This document shows, piece by piece, positions 55,397-64,000 of a DNA stretch of 64,000 nucleotides. Each line of letters opens with the position of its first letter. The first letter of the stretch is position 1. Below the pieces are notes generated by a model. That model saw only the letters and a program-made list of their open reading frames with translations. It made no database searches and was not told the origin of the DNA. The stretch comes from Tribonema minus (taxonomy: Eukaryota > Sar > Xanthophyceae > Tribonematales > Tribonemataceae): the NCBI GenBank assembly GCA_017506865.1, contig JAFCMP010000113.1, positions 992,001-1,056,000 of the forward strand, read 5' to 3'. The position numbers and the translations under genes are program-made.

Positions 55397-58300
55397 CTAT
55401 GAAGCAATGCTCAGCAGCAGCGCGACGCCGCGCTTCGTCCAGAACTCCGGCGTCGCCTTGCCGGCCCTGAGCTCCGCGGCGATGACGAAGCTCGGGCGCT
55501 CGCGCGTCCCCGTGCGCACGGGGTACATGTACACGGGGCACACGTACACGCCCTTGGGCGCCTTCTTCTTGGCCTCCACGGGCTTAAAGTGGATCACCGG
55601 CATCTCGTGGTACAGCTGCATCGGCTCCGGCTCCACGAGGCACCCGTCGATCTTGCTCCAGCGCGCGCCCTCGAGGAACAGGCCGTCGCAGTACGCGCCC
55701 TCCTTGGGCGCGGCGGGGACCTCCGCGGCGCCGACGCCCAGCACCGCAAACTCCCACGACAGCGTGTCTATCGCGATGCCGTTGCGGCGCGCGCTCGTCT
55801 GCAGCAGCGCCGTGAGAAACCCCGTCGGGTAGGTCAGCCCCGGCAGCCAGAAGCACTTGGGCATCGACTCGAACGCCCAGCGCGCGATCTGCGCGACGCG
55901 CGCCGCGAGGTCGCGCACCCACGCCCCCAGCGGCTTGACGCTCGGGTAGCAGAAGCCCCATGCGGGGGGGACGCGGAACCCCGCGAGGCACTCCATTGCC
56001 GCCTCGAGCTCCGGTGTGACGATGACGAGGCCCTGCACGGCGCGCTGTATCGTCGCGAGGTCCGCGCGCACGCGCTCCAGCAGCGCGTCGTAGCGCGCCG
56101 CCTCCTGCGCGAGGACGGTTTTGAGGGGGTCGGGATCGCTGCTGCGCGCGGCGATGGCGTCCGCGACGCGCCGCGCGCCGAGCGGCGCCGGCACGAGCTC
56201 CAGCAGCTCGCCCGCCTGGCGCAGCAGCGCCGCGCCCGCGCCGCCGCCACCGCCCGCCGCCGCTGCGCGCGGCTGCAGCGAGATGAGCGTCGCGAGCAGG
56301 TTGCCCGTGTCCTCGATGAGCGACGCGATGTCGGCGTTCGGGTGCTGGCCGAAGGCCTCCGGGTGGTCGCTCTTGGGCAGCGTGAGGACAAAGTCCTTGT
56401 AGCTCGCGAGGTCGCCGTCGGGCGGTATGTAGTACTCCTTGAGCGCCGAGAGGTGGTAGTTGGGCTCCTCCACGGCCGCCTCGCACACAAACTGGCGCAT
56501 GTACACGTTGACGAGGCGGCGGTCCCACTCGTCCGTCACGCGCCCCCCGTAGTTGGCCTCCGCGATGAGGTAGCAGATGGCGTCGAAGGGGGTCCTGTCG
56601 GGGTACTCATCCAGGAAGACGATGATGAGGTCGTGGCAGATGGAGAAGTCGCTCTCGTTGAACTCGTACGGGACGTTGAAGCCCAGCGACTTGAACTGCG
56701 GCGCGCGGCGGCGGCAGCAGCGGCAAATGTAGCATGGAGCAAATGGTGAGATGGTGATGGGAAGATGTGAGCTGCAGTACATGCTGAAATTCAAACGATA
56801 GTCCTGAGCCTTGTGACAAGCTCGCAGCTTAGAGTTGCGGTTTGGGGTAGGGATAGGGTTAGGGTAGGCAGCTTATGCCACCCCTTTCGCTCATACTAAA
56901 GTCACATGATGCGAAAAAGCAGTGAGGTTAATTATAAAGTCTAACCCCAAGCCAATACGTAAAGCACTTGCTGGCAATGTCAAAGGGGTGTGAGCGCTGA
57001 CAAGGCTGCAAGGCAGCATTGCTCCATAACTCAGTGTCGATGCTGACTAGTGCTACTTACAGCGTGAAGTGCACAGCTGCCATAACGCTAAAAACAAAGA
57101 AACGTTTAATTCAGACAACTGGAGTGTTCAGATCACAAGGTGCTGTACTGCTCTTGGAAGTCAAAAAAAGTGCTGCAGAATTGACCATGACAGCAACATT
57201 TGACGTCAGACCGAATTTGCAAGGGGGATGATGCATCATGTGCATACGGTCATGCAGACGTGGCAGGTAGTACATGTTTATAGGCAAAGCTGTTTGTTAG
57301 GCGTCAGAATCTATGAGAGTACTTGTGAAGTATGAAATCATGGCGTTTCAAGTAGTACACGCGTCTTCAAACCACCTGTGCTCAAACAGCAGTGTGAAGA
57401 TATCAGTGCTTGCCTACCAGTACACTACAGGCAACAGCACTTTCGATACCCACAACTCGCATGTGTGCACGATACGCAAGCCAATGGGCCTCACAGTACT
57501 GAAAGTTGTACGCATTTGGCAAGATGCAATACCACTCATCTGCAACAGCTTAGGGTTAGGGTTTGAAGTGAATACCAATTGTAAAGCCCCAGCTCAACGC
57601 GTACATGCCCGATCAGAAGCTAAGCGTCGCGGCCTAGGGCTGGTTTGGGCTAGGGTTAAATAGCGTGCGCGGCACCCACCTTCCTCCGCTCCAGCAGCAC
57701 GGCGTGGAACCAGCACAGCGCGAAGAGCAGCTTCCGGTAGCGCGCGGGCTGGCCGCACTCGGCAAACTTCTCGGGCGTCACCGTGTTGTACAGTGTCGCA
57801 ATGTTGGCGCGCAGCCCCGACGGCGGCTCCGTCGTCATCTTGATGCCGCGCTGCAGGATCGCAATGGGGAACTTGGGGTTCGGCGCGGAGCTCAGCCACA
57901 GGCGGAAGCCGGGGTGCAGCCCCGGGCCATCTAGCAGCGCGCCGACCGCCTTCTCCAGCTCCGGCATCCAGCTCAGCATGAGGTGGCAGTTGGCGAGGAA
58001 CGCCCAGCGCCCCTCGCGCGCCGCCTCCTGCAGCAGCGCGAGCGCCGTCGGCGCCTGCCCCTGGCCGAGCGCGACCGTGTCGAGCCGCGCGCCGAGCGAC
58101 GCCGCGAGCGCCTGCACCTGCGCCGTCGGGTCGACGCCGGGCGACAGCACGAAGACGAGCGGCGTCGCCGCGGCGGAGCCCGCGTAGACGGCGCGCAGGT
58201 TGAAGGGCGGCGGGTCCGCGAACGCCGCGCCGAGGTTCGCCGCGACGAACGCCGCAGCGCCGAAGAGCACGCGGTCCGCGCGCAGCGCGCGCAGCACGCA

Positions 58301-61300
58301 CAGCCGCTGCAGGTCGCTGAGGCGCGCGTCCCACTCGCCGGGCAGCGGCGCAGCCTCGGGCTTTGCCGACAGGAACCACGCGCGCCAGTCGCGCGGCGCC
58401 TGCTCGAAGCTCGCCGCGAGCCCGCCGAATGCCGCGCCGACGCCCCTGTCGAGCTCCGTCACGCTGTCCCACGCGGCCGTGTCGATCCAGTCGCGCGCGG
58501 GGTTGGCGCGCTGCGCGGCGCGGTCCGCGACGGCGCCGCCGCCGTGCAGGAAGAAGGCAAACTCCTCCGGCGGCACCTTGCCCGCGCGCGCGAGGATGCG
58601 CAGGCACAGCTGCAGCGCAAAGAGCAGCTTGTGCTGCTCGAACAGGCCGCGGCACGTGTACTGGTACACGGCAAGCGTGTGGTGCTTGTTGATGACCTGG
58701 CAGCGCTCGCGCACGTCGTCATCTTCCGGCGCCACCGCCGCCGCCGCCGCCGCAGCCGCCGCCGCCGCCGCCGCCGCCCCCGTGCGCGCCCCCGCCGCGC
58801 CGCCGCCGCCGCCGCCCGCCGCGGCGCCGCCGCCGCCGCCGCCCGCCGCCGCGCCGCCGCCGCGGCTCTGCTGTATGCTCGCGTTGAAGAGGTCGACGTA
58901 CGCGTCGAGGGAGAACTGGTACATGGGGTCGACGCGCGCGAGGTCGTTGAGGACGAAGAAGGCGACGCTCGCGCGCACGGCGGCGGGGCGGTACGCCTCG
59001 CGCGCGGCGTCGATCTTGAGCGCCGTCTCCTGCGCGACGCGCAGCCCGAGCGTGACCTCCTCGCTCGTCGTCTTGGACTGCTGCAGCGTCGCGACGAGGT
59101 TCAGGTCGTCGAGCAGCGAGCCCGTGGACTCCGCGAGGAGGCGCAGGATGGTGTTCTCGAGGTCCACGAGCTTCTTGGTGCCCGCCGCGACGCGCACGGT
59201 GAGCTCCGAGGACTGCTCCTCCAGCGCGGGGCGCTCGCGCTGCACGACGATGCCCAGCAGCTGCGCCTCGAGGCCCTCCTGCTTGACGCCAAAGTTCACG
59301 ACGACCGTCTTGGACGACACCTCGGGCGTGTAGTGCGGGTTGCCAAGCTTGGTCGTGATGTACAGGCGGAAGTCGGGCGACCAGTCGATCTCCTTGTCGC
59401 CGAGGCGGATCGTCTCGCGCGAGCCCTGGCGGATCGTGGCGCGGCTCAGCACGGGCTCCAGCGCGGGGTCGAGCTCCTCCAGGACGTCCTGCAGGAGGCA
59501 CGGCGCGCCGTACGCGATGCACGCCGCGACCGTGCGCAGGCAATCGCGCATGTTGAGGTCGACGACGCGCAGCCGCGCCGCGCCCTCCATTGCGCGCACC
59601 CAGCGGTTCGCCTGCCCTTGCGGGTCTATCATGAGCGGCCAGCGCTGGCGCGCCGCCGTGACCATGACGCCGTTCTCCGCGGAGAAGTCGTCGCGCGGGA
59701 GGCCCTGCAGGTTCCACGCGCGCACGTCCGTCGGCGCCGCGAGGAACGCCGCGAAGGAGAACGCGTCCGTGTGCGGCAGCGCCGCGCCGCGCACGAGCGC
59801 GCTCCAGCGCGCCACCAGCGCGCCGCGGTACGCCGCGTCGAAGGGCCCCGCGTACGACAGGAACGCCGCAGCGACGAGCGCGTCGCCCGCGAGCCGCGTC
59901 ATCTGCGCGCCGTACACCGCGATCGACTCCTGCCAGCGCACGTACTCGCCCGCGAGGCCGCTCACGAGGCGGTCCGCGCGCTCGAGGCGCTCCGCGAGCA
60001 GCCGCGACTCCTCGGTGAGCGCGTTCTTCTGCGCGACGCTGGCGTCGTAGCGCGCGCGCAGCGCGTCCACGCGCGCGACCACTTCCGCCAGCGCCGCGCG
60101 CGCCGCCGCGAGCCCCGCGCGCTTGTGCGCGAGCGCATCCTCCGCGTCGCGCAGGCGCGCGCGCTTGGGCGCGACGTCGCGCGCCACGCTCGCGTAGATG
60201 TACACGGCGTGCACCCAAATGCACAGCGCGGACGCCGCGCCGCTCACCTTGGCGACCGCCTCGGGGGTGAACCCGGGGTCCGACACATACTTCTTGACCT
60301 GCCAGAGGGGGGGGGGGGGGGGGGGGGGCGGGGGTAGAGTGAGGCTCGGTGGGGGGGGGCACGGGGGGGGAGTCTGATCAGTGTTGCTTGGTGACGCTTC
60401 CAGTAGGGTGCCATGGCTGATTTGAACGACGATGCCAGGTTGGGTGCGGCCTTAATAAGGGCCAGGGACCCGGTTGGGGTTTGGTTTGCGCAGCTGGTAA
60501 GTGCCGCTTAGGGTTAGGGTTAGACGGCATTTGCATGAACAACATGTTGGGCTGTAGCAGGTTTAAGGTCAGGGTTAGAATCAGGGTTTCACCGTCGCCG
60601 CTGGCGCTCCAGGCGCGGTTACAAGCTGTGTTGTAACCAGCACTCACTGTTTGATTTTGATGAGCATGTGTATACCTCGTCAAAACATGGTCAACGACTG
60701 CTTGTAGTTGTCAACATCATAATGGTCAATGACTCCTGCAGACAGTACAGAAACGGTCGCCCTCTTCAGCGTGGGGTTCACAACTCGACTGCGTATGCGC
60801 GCGCGCACCTTGTTCATAAGCGCGCTGCTGACGTTGTCCTTGTCGTACCCCTTGATGCTCTGCAGGAAGTCGCTGCGCCCGAGCACCTGCTTCGCCGTCG
60901 CCCAGTCCGTGCTCTTCCCAAACAGCACCATCACCGCCGCGAGCACCGTCTCGACGAGCGGCGGCGGCTTGGTGTACGCCTTGACCTCCGTGATGGCGTT
61001 CTTGTCAAGCTTGTCGACTTCGGACAGCGCCTTCTCTAGCGCGGGCAGCGCGACGGCGAGATCTGCCTGAGCATCATCGGCGATGGCCTTGCACTGCGCC
61101 TCCTCGCGCGCGATGCGCTCCGACTCGGCCTCCACCTGCTTCTTCTGCTCCTCGGCCGCGCGGCGCTCGCTGACGATCTCGACGAGCAGGTCCTCGCAGT
61201 CTTTCTGCGCGGCCGCCACGACGACCTGCGTGCGTACATATGTACAGCAGCATATTGTTTATCAGCACCAGGTCTTGGTTGCAGTAGGATGAGATTTAGG

Positions 61301-64000
61301 GTTAGCTCACAATCTCCACTAGCAGATCTTCGCAGTCTTTCTGCGCCTGACCCTAACCCTAACGTAACCCTAACCCTAACCCTAACCCTTCTGCGCCACC
61401 ACGACCTGCGAGCCAAAGTGCGTACAGTATCATGTTCACTAACAGCACCAGGTCTGGGTTGCAGTTAGGGTTCGAGTTATGGTTAGGGTCAGCTTACGCT
61501 TTTGGCGAGCAGATCCTTGCAATACTTCTGTGCGGCCGCCACAAGGACATGCGCACCAGCGGCGGATATGGTCGTAATGCGTGTTCATCAGCACCAGCCA
61601 GGTCTTGGTTGACGGTTCCAACGAGCAGTGATTTGCATGGCCGCCGTGATGATCTGCGGACCAGCGGCAAATGTGGCCGTAGCAGCATACGGTTTAGTAG
61701 CAAATCGTGCTTATTTCCGGTGTTGTTGTATACTGTAAAAAAGATACAGTTGAGCGATACAAAACAAAATAGGGCCCGCTCTGAATGCAACTACTAACTG
61801 TTCTGTCCCTGCCGCCTCCACCGCTTGAAGACTCTCATTCTAAGCCCAACCCAGAGCAAAGCGCGTGAGCAATACGATTTAGTGTTGAGTCAGCAAGAGC
61901 AAACCATCATTTTGACTGCGCACACCACCGCCACAAGAAAAACTAGCCATGCAGGTGAACGTTTGAACCCTAACCCTAACCCTAATACCACTCTTGGGGT
62001 ATCAGACGCATGGGAGTCGTGCAGGCGCAACAAGCATGCCTGACCCTAGCATTAACCACTCACCCTACCCATCTCTTACTCAATGCTCAGCTCGAGGCGG
62101 ACTGCTTAAACTACAAGGTGCTCTTAACAGAAAGCATTCATGTCCACTGGTACAGGGACGGCTACGATATAAGAGCGCTCGATATAAGAGCGGTCACGGT
62201 ATAAGAGCGGTCTGACGGCTGAACACGGATCTGGTCGACATAAGAGCGGTTTGGTGCTGCTCGGGGCTGACCGCTCTTATATCGTGTCCACCTACCACTA
62301 GCCGCCTCAAGAACGATGCCTGAACAGCGGCTTTTGCATGATATTCAAAAACGCTCAAGCGCGCATCGACCAGTCACAGAGTATAGCGCACTGCGCGGTT
62401 GCTTTCCGGCTTGATTCGCAGCCAACTTCAACTGGTGGCACACTAACCCTACCTAAATACTTCAAACCCTAGGTTTAGGGTTAGGGTTAGACTAGGGTTA
62501 GGGCTAACCCTACTTAAGCACAAAGGACGATATAGGAGCGGTCACGGTATAAGAGCGGTGAAGTTGGCGGGACGGACCCGCTCTTATATCGTGACCCCCC
62601 CTGTAGCACAGTGTCGCTCGCGCTTGGTACCCTTAGTGCGGTTTCTGTTCTTGCCATAGACTAAGTCTCCGTTTTTCATTTGCGACTTTGCACGTAGACT
62701 AGGCTCTCCTCGAATGCACCTGGTCAACCGTTCCACACGCTTCGGTTTAAAGCTAGGTTTAGGGTTGGGGCTGGGGTTAGGGCAAGCGCACGCCGCCATA
62801 AAACGGCACTCAGAAGCTATGCAGAGAAAGGTAATGTGCGTGGCGTGTCACCTTCTTCTTCTCCAGCTCCGCGGACATGACTTCAACTTGCTGCCGCGCC
62901 TGCTCGAGCTTGGTGAGGCCGTTGCCGAGCTTGCTGCAGGACTCGCTGAGCGACCCGCGCCTCTCCTCGAGCACTGACTTGTAGCCCTTGACCAGCTCTA
63001 GGTAGTTGGTGGGCGTCACGTAGTTGTGGCGCTTGAGCTGTGGAGCGGTGAGTGCAGAAGGCACAAGCAGGATGTATGTGTCAACTCTGAGGCGTCGCGC
63101 GGTTGTGGCGCATAAGCTCTTCAGCATCAAATGCAGAAGGCACAAGCAGAACATGAGTGTCAACACTGAGGCGTCATGTAGTTGTGGCGCTTGAGCTGTC
63201 AAGCGGAGAGTGCAGAATGGCGCAAAGAAGATGTTGCATCCAAGTCTGTAGGGAGTGTTGTCAGTGTTGCGGAAAAAGAAAAAAAAGCAGTGCACCTGAC
63301 TCACAGAGTATGGTGGCTCACAATACATGCACATGAACAGGTACATATGTGTACTTCTGCTGAAGTAAGTGTCTGCAATGGCGTGCAGCGCGGAAACAAG
63401 GATTGAGGCTCTTCAATTTGTTTTGTGGTGAGCTCAGGACAACAAATTGTAGGGTATGAACTTGCAGCGCTTGGCGAGGAAGCGCAGCCGTGATGTGTAC
63501 CTTGCACCGGCATGCGGCCATACGCATGTATGCAAGGCATGTGCATGTATCACACATACCCCACGTCGTTCAGCATCAGCAGCTACTCCTGCGCACATGG
63601 CTTGACAAAAACGGTGATTTTCGCGCATGGCACGGGTCCACACAAAGCAAAAATCAAACTCTTAGACCTGCACCTACGGCAGTAGTGGTCCATGCGCACA
63701 CAGCATAACTCTTTCATCGGTGAGGGTTAGGGTAAGGGGGTCAAAGTTAGGGTTGGAATCAGTGCTAGGGCGTAGCACCGCCTCGGCCACAGCAGTGACA
63801 CTGCTCAGCAAGTGACAAAGTCGAGCACACCGAGCTGCTCAAATACAGTATTGTACACAACAGCAGGGCCCAGCCCCTACTAGAAGACAACAACAACGCA
63901 CCTCCTCCTGCATGCGCGCGCTCGCGTCGATGACGCTCGTGTGCATGTCGCTGAAGATGCCGGCGATCTTGGGCCGTGACCCCGCATCGTCCAGTTTGAC
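55397..64000 (-). CDS. Axonemal dynein heavy chain, C-terminal ~1539 residues (partial)
   Basis: Five visible exons (64000-63902, 63037-62852, 61225-60809, 60298-57680, 56695-55397) join in phase 0. The N-terminal two thirds lie off the right edge. In order: the end of AAA4 with HNYVTPTNYLELVKGY, a coiled-coil stalk and microtubule-binding region (RRAAEEQKKQVEAESERIA; GYDKDNV then YVSDPGFTPEAVAKVSGA), the returning stalk, AAA5 (NGVMVTAARQRWPLMIDPQGQA; QDVLEELDPALEPVL), AAA6 (GQAPTALALLQEA; ANCHLMLSWMPELEKAV; FRLWLSSAPNPKFP), and the C-terminal domain ending VYMYPVRTGTRERPSFVI and PEFWTKRGVALLLS. This is a flagellar/ciliary motor chain; the C-terminal sequence is nearest in feel to single-headed inner-arm types (DNAH1/3/7/12 group), which I infer only loosely. 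Long Gly/Ala homopolymer linkers interrupt the protein around 58720-58870 and near 56240-56280, unusual for dyneins. Confidence 0.95.
56838..56867. repeat. Interstitial telomere-like repeat
   Basis: Short TTAGGG-type tract (gggatagggttagggtaggc) in the last dynein intron. Confidence 0.75.
57548..57568. repeat. Interstitial telomere-like repeat
   Basis: Short tract (gcttagggttagggtttg) in the last dynein intron; another loose unit follows at 57630-57660 next to the exon donor. Confidence 0.7.
58728..58866. repeat. Coding (GCC)n/(CCG)n tract in the dynein gene
   Basis: About 140 bases of nearly pure CCG/GCC repeat inside the largest dynein exon encode runs of Gly and Ala between VDLFNASIQQSR and the segment starting RCQVINKHHTLAVYQYT. 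The frame is kept throughout. Confidence 0.9.
60306..60327. repeat. Poly-G (poly-C on the minus strand) tract at a dynein acceptor
   Basis: A run of about 20 G on the plus strand is the polypyrimidine tract of the acceptor at 60299 when read on the coding strand. A second G run lies at 60350-60370. Confidence 0.9.
60505..60527. repeat. Interstitial telomere-like repeat
   Basis: Tract gcttagggttagggttag in a dynein intron; a looser unit follows at 60566-60590. Confidence 0.8.
61180..61680 (-). repeat. Tandem copies of a dynein acceptor-exon junction
   Basis: The acceptor and first ~45 coding bases of the exon starting at 61225 (GCGGCCGCGCAGAAAGACTG) recur at least three times upstream in the intron, near 61322-61410, 61507-61560 and 61625-61665, with increasing divergence. 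The intronic block AGCACCAGGTCTTGGTTGCAG and relatives recur at the same spacing (~110-190 bases). The first copy is split by a telomere-like tract. Confidence 0.85.
61339..61397. repeat. Telomere-like tract inserted in a junction copy, with 9-bp flanking duplication
   Basis: The 41 bases 61348-61388 are CCCTAA repeats (with one variant unit) and are flanked on both sides by ttctgcgcc (61339-61347 and 61389-61397). Without the insert the flanks form the dynein junction copy. This looks like addition of telomeric repeats at a healed break. Confidence 0.8.
61964..61988. repeat. Interstitial telomere-like repeat
   Basis: Three clean CCCTAA units (gaaccctaaccctaacccta) in a dynein intron. Confidence 0.9.
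62149..62607. mobile_element. TA-flanked MITE, ~455 bp, with repeated GATATAAGAGCGG palindrome arms
   Basis: The left end (62151, TACAGGGACGGCTACGATATA) and right end (62605, reverse complement TACAGGGGGGGTCACGATATA) are imperfect inverted repeats, with TA at both borders as in Tc1/mariner-type insertions. Inside each end, copies of RTATAAGAGCGGTCACGG occur in both orientations, so long hairpins can form. The middle has a telomere-like segment in both orientations (62463-62516). No coding capacity. It lies in a dynein intron. Family assignment rests only on the TA borders and CAGGG ends. Confidence 0.7.
62463..62516. repeat. Telomere-like repeats in inverted orientation inside the TA-flanked MITE
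   Basis: The segment AAACCCTAGGTTTAGGGTTA continues with further TTAGGG-like units, then CTAACCCTAC, so units in both orientations alternate within ~50 bases. Confidence 0.75.
62750..62785. repeat. Interstitial telomere-like repeat
   Basis: Degenerate GGGTTAG/GGGGTT units (ggtttagggttggggctggg) about 70 bases from a dynein donor. Confidence 0.65.
63010..63232 (-). repeat. Tandem copies of a second dynein acceptor-exon junction
   Basis: The acceptor and first ~25 coding bases of the exon starting at 63037 (CTCAAGCGCCACAACTACGT) recur twice upstream in the intron, near 63088-63114 and 63172-63200, with shared intron blocks (GCAGAAGGCACAAGCAG, TGTCAAC.CTGAGGCGTC). Unit length is about 75-84 bases. 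The outer copy is the more similar to the true exon in its coding part. Confidence 0.88.
63718..63760. repeat. Interstitial telomere-like repeat
   Basis: Degenerate tract (ggtgagggttagggtaaggg) in the rightmost dynein intron. Confidence 0.75.

Noticed and set aside
55589-56749. 386-codon plus-strand open frame
   Set aside because: Antisense shadow of the last dynein exon.
57983-60337. 784-codon plus-strand open frame
   Set aside because: Antisense shadow of the large dynein exon.
62149-62607. Tandem promoter array (TATAAGAG as TATA boxes)
   Set aside because: The motifs are arranged as inverted repeats inside a bounded element in an intron, better explained as a MITE.

Overview
The window looks like nuclear DNA of a eukaryotic alga that builds a flagellum. 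All multi-exon genes use GT-AG introns (one uses GC-AG), exons are GC-rich and introns less so. The short intronic telomere-like tracts are of the TTAGGG type. A glyoxalase-like protein starts with a signal peptide followed by an A-G-F-x-P motif, resembling the bipartite plastid leaders of secondary (red-lineage) algae. Together with a cellulose-synthase-like GT2 enzyme and an axonemal dynein heavy chain, this suggests a stramenopile-type (heterokont) alga. This is inference; no ribosomal or organellar marker is present to prove it.

Layout, left to right: (1) the 5' part of an unknown minus-strand gene (1-1558); (2) a three-exon VOC/glyoxalase-family gene (+, 1824-4048); (3) a 19-exon, 862-residue cellulose-synthase-like gene (-, 18035-6230); (4) a 3.9-kb stretch with no convincing gene; (5) a two-exon orphan gene, 303 residues (+, 21917-23109); (6) a five-exon PP1 phosphatase (+, 24849-29313); (7) RNA polymerase III subunit RPC5 (+, 30069-33222); (8) a six-exon, 1357-residue PDZ-containing Ala/Lys-rich protein, probably nuclear (-, 42040-34472); (9) an intronless Cys-repeat/Ig-like/J-domain protein (+, 42290-44911); (10) a Tudor-like plus ART/PARP-like gene with unresolved exon joins (+, 45964-47497); (11) the CAF1/CNOT7 deadenylase (-, 54900-48474); (12) the 3' part of an axonemal dynein heavy chain (-, 64000-55397, N-terminus outside the window). 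The genes are mostly housekeeping or cell-structure genes and do not form a pathway cluster.

The most unusual property is in the introns. At least seven introns in five genes carry two to four tandem, diverged copies of their own exon-intron junction, meaning 15-65 nt of coding exon plus the splice site. The copies lie downstream of donors (cellulose synthase exons 6 and 12, PP1 exon 3) or upstream of acceptors (VOC exon 3, CAF1 exon 5, two dynein exons). The 3' end of the VOC gene is followed by similar decayed copies. The same introns hold short telomere-like TTAGGG/CCCTAA tracts; one sits inside a junction copy and is flanked by a 9-bp duplication. Three mobile-element families are visible: a 226-bp hAT-like MITE with a perfect 8-bp target duplication, a 455-bp TA-flanked MITE with internal palindromic repeats, and a short retroposon present twice (110 of 111 positions identical by eye) with target duplications. 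Exon coordinates come from reading-frame and phase agreement by eye, not from transcripts.
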